A stretch of DNA of 7,721 nt from an uncultured Eubacteriales bacterium (GCA_902765035.1 CACWYF010000149.1:1-7721), one strand, 5' to 3'; counted from the first letter of the stretch, positions 1 to 5,760 are shown. Translations and numbers: made by a program. Notes: generated by a model not told the origin, from the sequence alone.

Positions 1-123
1 GAATCCGTCGTCCGGAGCCGTGATCATCGCAAGGTCGCTCGCCTGGGCTGCCGTCCCGACAGTGCGGAACACCGGCAGAGGGTTCTCAAACAGCTGCTTA
101 TGTGATAAGAAAATTGATTTCAT
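1..123 (-). CDS. Unknown protein, N-terminal 41 residues only (runs off window)
   Basis: An ATG at 123 opens a frame that stays open to the window edge, giving 41 residues that begin MKSIFLSHKQLFENPL. It starts inside the 3' end of the VWA gene and overlaps it by 26 bases, as expected for a translationally coupled next gene. An AGAGGA ribosome site lies about 10 bases upstream of the ATG. I do not recognise the family. DUF2201-type VWA genes are often paired with a MoxR-type AAA+ ATPase, but the visible residues show no P-loop and do not resemble a MoxR start. No signal peptide or membrane segment is visible. The overlap and ribosome site support a real gene; its function is unknown. Confidence 0.6.
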   Translation of the reverse strand, partial: MKSIFLSHKQLFENPLPVFRTVGTAAQASDLAMITAPDDGF

Positions 124-1177
124 AATTATTCAGGTCCTCTGGTTTCTTAACGTATATTACTCTTCCGCCGGGCGGATCCACCGGCATGTCACTGTACACG
201 AGCCATATGGCGTCGCACCTCGTCTCAGGCATGTCCGCGTATCCATCGGTGAATACTATCCTGGTCTCAGCGTCGCCGCTGAAAGCCTTCACAGCCGTCT
301 CGAAGTTCGTGCCGCCCGACCCTTTTATTTCAAGATCGGCGATGTCCTTCTCCGAGCGTATCTCCTGGAATCCGTAGAATTCAGTGTCAAAACATCCGAC
401 CTTTACGACCGCATCCTCGCTCAGAAGTCCCTTGACTCCCCTTACGAAAGCACGCAGAAGGTCGGAGTCTATGGACGCGCTGGTGTCGAGCAGTATCTCG
501 GCATGCGGCACAGGATACGGCCTGAACTGCTCTATGAGCATGCCGTCTCTTATCCGGTCCGCCGGGAACCAGTCGTAGTCGAGCTGCAGGCTGTCTTCGA
601 GAAGGTCCGGCAGGCCCGCAACAGCATGCGCAAGTCCCGGGTCTTCTATGTCCCTCTCCTGCGCGCCCTGCAGGTCGCCCGCCTGCCTGTCAGTATCTTT
701 TCTGTCAGAAGAAACGAAGACCTCTTCATACAGGTCTTCTGTCTCTTCGCTCTCCTGCGGCTCCAGTTCTTCCCTGTCGGTCTGATCGTAGAGGATGTCG
801 TACATCTCCTCAGCGCTTTTGCCCGCTGCATCCCTGTGCCTTATCATGTTTATTGGCGGCTCGAAGCCGTCAGAAACAAGAAGCTCAGAGGCAACGGCCG
901 TGCATGCAGCCTCCCACACTTTCCGGTCACGGCCTTTTCCCCTCATCTCATGAGCCAGCTGTATGTGCATCAGCTGCTCAGCGATGATATAGGCCTGGAC
1001 CTCCTGCGGGTACTTTCTCATGCCGTGGCTGTTGTAGTAGACAGTCCGGTCGCGCGAGACCGCAGTGCCTGCTTTGGGAGTGTTTTTGAAGGTAACGACT
1101 CCCATCAGCTCTTCCCACTCGGGGCACTTCTCCAGGATATTAAGTTGTGTCTCGTGAAGGTCGAACCGGTAATCCAT
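98..1177 (-). CDS. DUF2201-type metallopeptidase-like / VWA domain protein
   Basis: This 359-residue protein has the two-part layout of the DUF2201 family. The N-terminal half (about 1-130) resembles a zincin-like domain, and the C-terminal half (about 220-340) is a von Willebrand factor A-like fold. The VWA metal site (MIDAS) looks complete: D231, S233 and S235 in DTSAS, T290 in GSGGTNF, and D311 in FTDG. A metal-dependent protein-binding role is therefore plausible. The expected HExxH of the N-terminal domain reads AEQLMH (66-71), so the first metal-binding His is Ala and peptidase activity is doubtful. An acidic linker (about 132-165) separates the domains. The start is 9 bases after the lipoprotein stop and has no good ribosome site, which suggests coupling to that gene. 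Relatives often act with MoxR AAA+ ATPases; none is visible here. No signal peptide is seen, so it is probably cytoplasmic. Confidence 0.85.
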   Translation of the reverse strand: MDYRFDLHETQLNILEKCPEWEELMGVVTFKNTPKAGTAVSRDRTVYYNSHGMRKYPQEVQAYIIAEQLMHIQLAHEMRGKGRDRKVWEAACTAVASELLVSDGFEPPINMIRHRDAAGKSAEEMYDILYDQTDREELEPQESEETEDLYEEVFVSSDRKDTDRQAGDLQGAQERDIEDPGLAHAVAGLPDLLEDSLQLDYDWFPADRIRDGMLIEQFRPYPVPHAEILLDTSASIDSDLLRAFVRGVKGLLSEDAVVKVGCFDTEFYGFQEIRSEKDIADLEIKGSGGTNFETAVKAFSGDAETRIVFTDGYADMPETRCDAIWLVYSDMPVDPPGGRVIYVKKPEDLNNYEINFLIT

Positions 1178-1186
1178 CAGTTAGTG

Positions 1187-1864
1187 CTATTCTGCCGGCT
1201 CGAATACGGCTATGTATTCAACGTCACTGTCAACATCAACAGTGATGTCTGCTTCCTCAGAGAAGTCCTCTCCGTCCTTGGTCCACTTCACGAACTTGTA
1301 GCCCTCGTCAGCCTTGGCCCTGAGAATGTACTTGGTCGGCTCAGTGACATTTATAACTGTCGACTGGTTAGGGAAGTCCTCTTCGAATTCGACAGTCTCT
1401 CCCTCAGGTCCGACAGCTATTGTTCCGAGTCCCTCAGTGTTGACCTTGAGAACGCCGATCGGGTCAGGAGTCTCCACCTTGGTGAAGTGATATGTATCTC
1501 CGCCTTCTACTTCCATCATAAGGCCGTCCTCTCCCTCCTCGGAGATGGTGACGACATAGTCTGTATCTGTGTCATCGTACTCGCTGTTGAGGTTGCCGGC
1601 CAGAGTCTCGCCCTTCTGATCAAGGAACCATCCGTGGACTTCCTCTCCCAGTATTACCGAAACAGCCCACTGGTCCTCATGCTCCTCATCACCGGTCGGC
1701 TTCGTGATGATAAGCACGTTCTTGTTCTCATCCTGGAAGGTACCCTCTCTTGTCCATGTGAAATCACTGTCGCCGCTTCCGCCGCCCTGAGATCCGCCGC
1801 ATGCGGCAAGTCCCATGACCAGTACGAAAGTGAGCAAAACGTATACCAGCTTCTTCATTTCCAA
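1187..1864 (-). CDS. Putative surface lipoprotein with C-terminal InlB-like repeat
   Basis: The 225-residue product begins with a basic MEMKK, a hydrophobic stretch (6-20) and the lipobox LAAC (19-22). Cys22 should therefore be lipidated and the protein anchored to the outer face of the membrane. A flexible Gly/Ser linker (23-33) follows. The middle (about 35-135) is acidic and beta-rich and I do not recognise it. The last 50 residues or so (about 173-223) match the divergent InlB B-repeat (Flg_new_2) pattern, with GYKFVKWTKDG followed by YIAVFEP. That domain is common in surface proteins of Bacillota and has no known enzymatic role. An AAAGGA site 7 bases before the ATG at 1864 supports this start; Met3 is an alternative. 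The gene heads a probable transcription unit with the VWA protein, and the 121-base leader carries 15-bp repeats. Confidence 0.85.
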   Translation of the reverse strand: MEMKKLVYVLLTFVLVMGLAACGGSQGGGSGDSDFTWTREGTFQDENKNVLIITKPTGDEEHEDQWAVSVILGEEVHGWFLDQKGETLAGNLNSEYDDTDTDYVVTISEEGEDGLMMEVEGGDTYHFTKVETPDPIGVLKVNTEGLGTIAVGPEGETVEFEEDFPNQSTVINVTEPTKYILRAKADEGYKFVKWTKDGEDFSEEADITVDVDSDVEYIAVFEPAE

Positions 1865-1908
1865 TTTCCTTTCTTAAGCCCCTCAGGCCCACTCCTGCAG
1901 CTCGGAAG

Positions 1909-1991
1909 CTCCCTTAGATACAGTTACCAATATTACAGTCACCTTTGTTACAGCCTGGCCTCTGCCTCAGATGCAGCCGCTGTTATTACAG
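1909..1991 (-). repeat. Array of five imperfect 15-bp direct repeats
   Basis: Read on the minus strand, five 15-base units each begin with CTGTA or CTGCA. They are CTGTAATAACAGCGG (1977-1991), CTGCATCTGAGGCAG (1962-1976), an 8-base break (1954-1961), CTGTAACAAAGGTGA (1939-1953), CTGTAATATTGGTAA (1924-1938) and CTGTATCTAAGGGAG (1909-1923). The second and fifth units match at 12 of 15 positions. The first unit overlaps the PhzF stop codon, and the rest fill most of the gap before the lipoprotein gene. The position suggests regulatory sites for the lipoprotein or a slippage-prone repeat. The units are degenerate beyond their first five bases, so the pattern could partly be chance. Confidence 0.45.
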
Positions 1992-2771
1992 TTCAGCCGC
2001 TATCTCAGAGACAGCCACCAAAGCTGCTTCTCCGCTTATCTTTATCCTTCCGTTACCCTGCATCTCACAGTACAGATGTCCGCCCCTCTTCGATGCCTGA
2101 TATGCGTGGATCCTGTCCTTGCCGAGCTCCTTCGCCCAGTACTCTGCTATCTGGCAGTGCGATGATCCGCACACAGGGTCCTCCGCTACAGCTACCTTAG
2201 GGGCAAAAGTCCTGGACACGCAGTCTATACCGTCCTTTCCCCGTACGGTCGCGTTCTGAAGGCGCCCTTCAATGTTCATGAGCATCGCCTGATCGGGCTG
2301 CATGTTCCTGACCTGCTCCTCTGACTCGAATACGCATATAAGATCCAGCCCGAGCACCGCTTTGACAGGGCGCACTCCGAAGGCTTTCTCCATGTCGTCA
2401 GTGACAGGTATCTCCTTGAGCTCGTATGTAGGGAAGTCCATCTCATAGAGGTTCCCTTTCCTCTTCACGACGAGCTCGCCGCTGAGTGTATTGAATCTCA
2501 CCTCATCGCTTTCAGGCTCATAGTAATTCAGGATGACGAATGCGGATGCAAGTGTCGCATGTCCGCACAGCTCAATCTCCGTGCCCGGTGTGAACCACCT
2601 CAGGTGGTAGCCCTGCGCCTCCTTTACGATATATGCAGTCTCGGAGAGATTGTTCTCCATCGCGAGCTTCATCATCGACTCATCTGCAGGCCAGCTGTCC
2701 ATAACGCAGACTGCTGCCGGATTGCCGGTAAACGGCTCACTTGTGAATGCGTCAACTATATACTGTCTCAT
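1986..2771 (-). CDS. PhzF-family isomerase/epimerase-like protein
   Basis: This 261-residue protein belongs to the PhzF family, whose best known member isomerises an intermediate of phenazine synthesis. Most members have unknown substrates. Family signatures are clear: an N-terminal VDAFTSEPFTGNPAAVC (6-22); NNLSETAY with E44, which aligns with the catalytic Glu; ELCGHAT (67-73); and DPVCGSSH near residue 200, which forms the second half of the active site. Length is normal for the family. AGAGAGG lies 4 bases before the ATG, within the 12-base gap after the glutaredoxin-like gene, so the two are almost certainly co-transcribed. No phenazine genes are visible, so a generic metabolic role is more likely than pigment synthesis. 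It should be a soluble cytoplasmic protein. Confidence 0.9.
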   Translation of the reverse strand: MRQYIVDAFTSEPFTGNPAAVCVMDSWPADESMMKLAMENNLSETAYIVKEAQGYHLRWFTPGTEIELCGHATLASAFVILNYYEPESDEVRFNTLSGELVVKRKGNLYEMDFPTYELKEIPVTDDMEKAFGVRPVKAVLGLDLICVFESEEQVRNMQPDQAMLMNIEGRLQNATVRGKDGIDCVSRTFAPKVAVAEDPVCGSSHCQIAEYWAKELGKDRIHAYQASKRGGHLYCEMQGNGRIKISGEAALVAVSEIAAEL

Positions 2772-2783
2772 TTTGCCTCTCTC

Positions 2784-3068
2784 TTATTCCGCCTTGAGTG
2801 CTGTATCGAATGCGAGCTTCACTCCGTCCCTGACATCTTCATAAGGCATAAAGAGTGCCGCCTCGAATATCTTGTCCTTACCGATGAAGAGCGAAGGAAC
2901 CGACCAGTAGTCGTAGTTCTCGACGATCTCAGGATGCTCATCCTCGTTGATCATCTCGATCTCAACATCCTTATACTCAGGGTGCTCTTCTCTCAGCTCC
3001 TCGATTGCCCTGCGCGCCATGTCGCAGTACTTGCACTCGGTTATGTGGAACATCGTTATCTTGTCCAT
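2784..3068 (-). CDS. Glutaredoxin/thioredoxin-like protein
   Basis: The 94-residue product is a small thioredoxin-fold protein. It opens with a beta strand (KITMFHI) leading to the redox motif CKYC (12-15), which is glutaredoxin-like rather than the CGPC of thioredoxin. VPSLFIG (57-63) contains P58 in the position of the conserved cis-proline beside the active site. The length is that of a complete single domain. It probably reduces disulfides or mixed disulfides in the cytoplasm; its physiological partner cannot be read from the sequence. An AGAGGA ribosome site lies 7 bases before the ATG. It is the first gene of a two-gene unit with PhzF, preceded by a candidate promoter and an AT-rich palindrome. 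Confidence 0.85.
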   Translation of the reverse strand: MDKITMFHITECKYCDMARRAIEELREEHPEYKDVEIEMINEDEHPEIVENYDYWSVPSLFIGKDKIFEAALFMPYEDVRDGVKLAFDTALKAE

Positions 3069-3122
3069 TGCGTTGTCCTCTCAACTTTTAAAATCCGTAT
3101 TTTGACAAATTTTTACAGATAC

Positions 3123-3151
3123 ATAATACCATAGCAATGCGGCTGTCCGAC
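3123..3151 (-). promoter_or_regulatory. Candidate extended -10 promoter for glutaredoxin-like/PhzF operon
   Basis: On the minus strand TGGTATTAT (3131-3123) matches the extended -10 form TGnTATAAT at all but one base. The -35 position 17 bases upstream reads GTCGGA, a poor match, which an extended -10 can compensate for. A start near 3116 would give a leader of about 47 bases. The leader contains the near-palindrome AAAATCCGTATTTT (3090-3103, read on plus), a possible operator or weak hairpin just ahead of the ribosome site. The location just after an intrinsic terminator supports the call. Confidence 0.4.
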
Positions 3152-3172
3152 ATAAGTAATTATCTATGGCGC

Positions 3173-3201
3173 AAAAGAAAAATCCCCGCCAGCGACGGGA
3201 A
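3173..3201 (-). terminator. Rho-independent terminator (minus strand)
   Basis: On the minus strand TTCCCGTC, a three-base GCT loop and GGCGGGGA form an 8-bp stem: five G-C or C-G pairs, one T-A and two G-T wobbles. It is followed directly by TTTTTCTTTT (3182-3173). There is no T-run on the plus side, so it acts on minus-strand transcripts only. It would end either the operon finishing with the coiled-coil gene, about 200 bases past its stop, or a separate short RNA begun from the promoter at 3269-3297. Confidence 0.8.
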
Positions 3202-3262
3202 TCTCCTTCACATCATATATAACGAAACCGGTCATGCGAGCCTGCGTGTTCTGTATAGATCT
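3173..3262 (-). ncRNA. Candidate small RNA of about 90 nt ending at the terminator
   Basis: A possible promoter has a -35 TTGTTA (3297-3292), exactly 17 bases of spacer, and a -10 TATATG (3274-3269); each hexamer matches 4 of 6 consensus bases. Initiation about 7 bases later would give a transcript from near 3262 to the terminator T-run at 3173. Inside it TCGCAT and ATGTGA can pair over a 20-base loop. I recognise no riboswitch or known RNA family. A 23-codon frame (3235-3164, MTGFVIYDVKEIPV...) runs through the terminator, so it would not be fully transcribed if termination is efficient. The region could instead be the 3' leader-out of the upstream operon. Confidence 0.25.
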
Positions 3263-3268
3263 GCACAC

Positions 3269-3297
3269 CATATACCTTTACGGATAACAGATAACAA
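3269..3297 (-). promoter_or_regulatory. Candidate sigma-70-type promoter in the intergenic region
   Basis: TTGTTA (3297-3292) and TATATG (3274-3269) are separated by the optimal 17 bases on the minus strand. Each box is only a 4-of-6 match, so the evidence is mainly the spacing and the strong terminator some 90 bases downstream with no annotated gene between. Confidence 0.3.
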
Positions 3298-3390
3298 ACA
3301 GAATAACGATCAGACACGGACCTTAGACCATAACATACCCTAGCATTGAGCGCACTACACCCAGGGCATCGCATGATCCGATTCCGGAGA

Positions 3391-3414
3391 ATAGCGCCCT
3401 TGTCAGAGCGCTAT
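3391..3414 (-). other. Hairpin overlapping the stop of the coiled-coil gene
   Basis: A perfect 7-bp inverted repeat, ATAGCGC (3391-3397) and GCGCTAT (3408-3414), encloses a 10-base loop that contains the TGA stop at 3405-3403. No T-run follows on either strand, so it is not a canonical intrinsic terminator. It could stabilise the mRNA end or slow a terminating ribosome, or be incidental. Confidence 0.4.
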
Positions 3415-3912
3415 CTCTATCTCCATCATCTCTCCCGCATTGGCTGCGTCGAGAGCGAGCTGCAGTGAGCTTAGCTCAGCCTGTGCTCTTTCATATTCAG
3501 CTGCGGCCTCCTTCGGGTCGTAGTTGGCGATATTGTATTCCACCAGGTTGGACCTGAAGTTCTCCTTTCTCTCCCTCGGAAGAGCCTCGGCCATTCTCCT
3601 GAGCTTTTCCACCTGCGAAGACAGCTGCGGCAGGTATATAAGCACCTGGTCGATGGTCATGTCATCGAAGCCTGGCACAGTATGTGTCGTGTTGAACACG
3701 TTTATAGCGTGCTTGACGGTACGGATCTTCCCGTTCAGTTCAGCAATCTCTTCCTGAATGCTGTGGAAATCATATTCAGGTCTTACTTCTTCGACATTCT
3801 CTCCGACGGATATAACGAAGTTTGCGGACTTCTCCTCAATGCTGAGAAGAGAGTTCCTCCTGGTCTCAAGCGCTTTGAGAAGCTTGTTGGCCTCAGCCGA
3901 TGTATATTTCAT
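3403..3912 (-). CDS. Conserved coiled-coil protein of unknown function
   Basis: The 169-residue product is highly charged. It has helical, heptad-like stretches at 4-28, 50-72, 97-115 and 134-158, and a central non-helical segment, TVPGFDDMTIDQVLIYLPQ (78-96). That segment resembles one I recall in uncharacterised Bacillota proteins (VPGFDMTIDQ...LPQL), followed by a conserved-looking YNIANYDP (126-133). I cannot name a Pfam family with certainty; a DIP1984/septicolysin-like relation is possible. No signal peptide or membrane segment is present. AAGGAG lies 8 bases before the ATG at 3912, in a purine-rich leader. It lies 93 bases after the SUKH remnant and is the last gene before the terminator. 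Function cannot be stated; dimerisation or filament-like assembly is plausible from the coiled coils. Confidence 0.75.
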   Translation of the reverse strand: MKYTSAEANKLLKALETRRNSLLSIEEKSANFVISVGENVEEVRPEYDFHSIQEEIAELNGKIRTVKHAINVFNTTHTVPGFDDMTIDQVLIYLPQLSSQVEKLRRMAEALPRERKENFRSNLVEYNIANYDPKEAAAEYERAQAELSSLQLALDAANAGEMMEIEIAL

Positions 3913-4005
3913 ATTCTTTTCTCCTTATCTCCTTCTGATCAATCCAAGTCACACTAAGATTGTAGCTCACAGCGGGCTGTCTGTCATTTAACCTGCAGTT
4001 TAATC

Positions 4006-4267
4006 TTAACCGAGCTTTCTGACAAACTCCTCCAGCGACCCTGATACATCAAAGAACGCATCATCACTTATGCTGCAGCTGTCAATCTGACAGTAGACCT
4101 CTCAGCCTGAAGAAGCATCCGTAGCCGACCTCCCCTATAGGGCCTTCTCCGCCATTGTGCTCGCTCATGAATTCGAGGTAGTCCTCCGGCAGATCCATCC
4201 CGCAGACTGTCGTGATCATCTCAGCCGGGGCTTCATTGAAGTCAAAATTCCTAAACAACTCTTTCAT
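4006..4267 (-). pseudogene. SUKH (SMI1/KNR4) family remnant with internal deletion
   Basis: The first frame (ATG 4267, stop TGA 4082) gives 61 residues beginning MKELFRNFDFN, with LPEDYLEFMSEHNGGEG (27-43), the hallmark start of SUKH proteins. Such proteins usually continue for 120-140 residues through a FGSDGGG-type core. Here the family match ends near YGCFFRL, about residue 55. A second frame (4101-4006) then gives 31 residues, EVYCQIDSCSISDDAFFDV...SLEEFVRKLG, which looks like the usual SUKH C-terminal end (S-x-EEF). The middle of the domain is therefore missing and the ends are in different frames, meeting near 4101-4108. AGGGTGA lies 4 bases before the ATG. SUKH proteins often serve as immunity proteins to contact-dependent or polymorphic toxins; no toxin gene is visible. 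A real but very short protein is less likely. Confidence 0.75.
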
Positions 4268-4315
4268 GCCATCACCCTATATTCCCTTATCTCCTCTTTC
4301 ATTCACAGTCGAATG

Positions 4316-5206
4316 TTACAGCAGTATCGCGCCTTCTCCGTATCTGACAGGCCTTTCGTCCAGCCTGCTCCTGATGCGCTGCCTTGTTGTCCTGACTTCC
4401 TCCAGCATGGCTTCCTTGTCACGCGGCAGCCATCCCTGCATCCGCACAACGTTGGACGGGTGCAGGCCAAAATACAGGCAGTCCTCTACCTCAAGCTTCT
4501 GCAGGAAGAGTTCTTCCTCGTCGATGTGTTCTCCCAGCGTCGGCTCAACGAACCTGCCGGATTGTATGTCATCATAAAGCGGACAGCCCGGGTCCGCATG
4601 GATCGTGCCGGTGAAAATGAGGTAAGGGTCCGTCCTGTTGATCAGCTCCGCGGTAGCCAGAGCATTCTCCCTGAGGCTTCCCGCTCCGGCGCCTCCGAAT
4701 ATTATATTCGCACCGTAATCCATTCCGGCTTCCCTCAGCCTCAGGAGTTCATGCAGCGCCTCTTTGCTGTCATACCCCTTGTTCATCAGGAGCAGAGCCT
4801 CATCCAGGCCGCTCTCGACCCCGATATTCAGCTCATTGATGCCAAGCTGCCTCAGCCTGTCAAGCTCCTCGTCCGTTTTGCCCCTTATGTTCTGTATGGA
4901 TGCATACATCGCGATGGTCTTCACCGCCGGAAGGTACTCGTGCACCGCTTCAGCGATCTCCGCGAGCCTGTCTGCACTCAGTGCAAAAGGATCCCCGTTC
5001 TCGAGGAATACCCTCTGTGCGCCCGGGGCAAAAGTCCTCGCTTCCGCAAGGTCGCTACGTATCTGCTCCATAGGCTCAACGTTGAACGGTGTATCCCTGT
5101 ACATCGTGCAGAATGAGCACTTGTTGTGCGAGCAGCCCGTAGTCACCTGCAGCAGCAGTGATCCCGCCTCAAAAGGCGGCCTGTAAGTAGTTCCAGTGTA
5201 TTTCAT
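4316..5206 (-). CDS. Radical SAM superfamily protein
   Basis: The 296-residue protein has an N-terminal iron-sulfur motif, GCSHNKCSFC (24-33), with C25, C30 and C33. That is a CX4CX2C spacing rather than the usual CX3CX2C; I recall it in a subgroup with GCS/xNKCxFC. It should bind a 4Fe-4S cluster and cleave S-adenosylmethionine. Later features of the radical SAM TIM barrel include LENGDPFALS (69-78), the ELNIGVESG segment (about 125-133), and a glycine-rich NIIFGGAGAG (about 167-176). No extra cysteine cluster or B12 domain is evident, and the substrate is unknown. Length is complete. It follows the Nudix gene by 9 bases with only a weak AGG near the ATG, so it is probably translated by coupling. 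A perfect 6-bp hairpin (5164-5179, CCGCCT/AGGCGG) lies in codons 10-15. Confidence 0.9.
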   Translation of the reverse strand: MKYTGTTYRPPFEAGSLLLQVTTGCSHNKCSFCTMYRDTPFNVEPMEQIRSDLAEARTFAPGAQRVFLENGDPFALSADRLAEIAEAVHEYLPAVKTIAMYASIQNIRGKTDEELDRLRQLGINELNIGVESGLDEALLLMNKGYDSKEALHELLRLREAGMDYGANIIFGGAGAGSLRENALATAELINRTDPYLIFTGTIHADPGCPLYDDIQSGRFVEPTLGEHIDEEELFLQKLEVEDCLYFGLHPSNVVRMQGWLPRDKEAMLEEVRTTRQRIRSRLDERPVRYGEGAILL

Positions 5207-5215
5207 ATGCCTATT

Positions 5216-5746
5216 TTAGATGCATCTGTATGCATCGCTGATTATCTCATAGTGATCGAATGCAAGCTCATCGTTGACACACTTGCCGTCAATGCAGACA
5301 ATAGCCTGCCCATACTGCTCCTGCACAGACGCCCAGCAGACTTCTCTCGCATCATCACCGGCCACAGGCCTGATCTCTCCTTCTTTTACTGTTGCAGTAT
5401 ATGCTGCCGATACCGTCCATCCTCTCGGATCTCTTCCAGGCCTGCTGTATATGCCTACAAGCTTCATCTCAAGTCCGGTCACTCCGGTCTCCTCTTCAAG
5501 CTCACGAGCTGCAGTCGTCTCGATAGTCTCGCCCTTCTCTGCAAAACCTCCCGGCAAAGCCAGCTGCCCTATGCATGGGTGGTTCTTCCTGCGTATGAGG
5601 AGAACGTCAGGCGATGAGCCGTCATTGTGCGTTCTGAATATGACCACATCAGCAGTCAGCGATGGATGCGGGTACATGCTGTCGTCGTATTGTGCCAGGA
5701 ATTCAGCCTCAGTGAGGCCGTTAGCGTCTCTTATGTCCTGCATCAT
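5216..5746 (-). CDS. Nudix hydrolase, ADP-ribose pyrophosphatase-like
   Basis: This 176-residue protein has a full Nudix box, from G67 through E73 and R81-E82-L83-x-E85-E86-x-G88-V89, matching GX5EX7REUXEEXGU. The Glu residues coordinate the metal that drives hydrolysis of a nucleoside diphosphate linked to another group. Flanking sequence, with LPGGF before the box and YSRPGRDPRGWTVSAAY (100-116) after it, resembles the COG1051 ADP-ribose pyrophosphatase/NrtR-type domain. No C-terminal DNA-binding domain is present, so it should be an enzyme rather than a regulator. Other substrates cannot be excluded. Two ATGs are adjacent: AGAGG is 3 bases from the first and 6 from the second, so 5743 may be the true start. 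It lies 14 bases after the helicase remnant and 9 before the radical SAM gene. Confidence 0.9.
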   Translation of the reverse strand: MMQDIRDANGLTEAEFLAQYDDSMYPHPSLTADVVIFRTHNDGSSPDVLLIRRKNHPCIGQLALPGGFAEKGETIETTAARELEEETGVTGLEMKLVGIYSRPGRDPRGWTVSAAYTATVKEGEIRPVAGDDAREVCWASVQEQYGQAIVCIDGKCVNDELAFDHYEIISDAYRCI

Positions 5747-5760
5747 TATCCTCTTTTCGT

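Larger units (their letters stand above)
3069..3402. other. 334-base intergenic region between two operons
   Basis: This is the only gap over 300 bases. From high to low coordinate on the minus strand it holds a hairpin at the stop of the coiled-coil gene, a candidate promoter (3269-3297), an intrinsic terminator (3173-3201), an extended -10 element (3123-3131), the AT-rich palindrome AAAATCCGTATTTT (3090-3103) and the ribosome site of the glutaredoxin-like gene. A plus-strand frame of 68 codons (3137-3343) exists but has no ribosome site and resembles nothing I know. The region is best read as the boundary between two transcription units. Confidence 0.6.

Noticed and set aside
20..2200. A 726-codon plus-strand open frame covering three genes
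   Set aside because: It is antisense to the VWA, lipoprotein and PhzF genes, all of which have family motifs and mostly good ribosome sites. Its translation is low in complexity of motif and resembles nothing. It is a by-product of codon choice on the other strand.
3164..3271. A minus-strand 35-codon (or 23-codon from 3235) frame ending in GGDFSFAP
   Set aside because: Its 3' part is the stem and T-run of an intrinsic terminator, so full transcripts would be rare, and neither start has a convincing ribosome site. Mentioned under the RNA candidate instead.
3137..3343. A 68-codon plus-strand frame in the largest intergenic gap
   Set aside because: No ribosome site before its ATG, no recognisable motif, and it runs through a minus-strand terminator and promoter candidates.
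3955..4008. Inverted repeat TAAGATT/AATCTTA with an inner ACAG/CTGT hairpin between the SUKH remnant and the coiled-coil gene
   Set aside because: It could be a structured leader but has no T-run and no recognisable riboswitch features, and one arm overlaps the remnant's stop. Too short to call.
4157..5116. A 319-codon plus-strand open frame
   Set aside because: It is antisense to the radical SAM gene, which carries a clear cysteine motif and barrel features, and it extends across the SUKH start and an intergenic gap. No recognisable domain.
5164..5179. 6-bp perfect hairpin in early codons of the radical SAM gene
   Set aside because: It lies within coding sequence for PPFEAG and is GC-rich by codon choice; a role in translation control is possible but unsupported.
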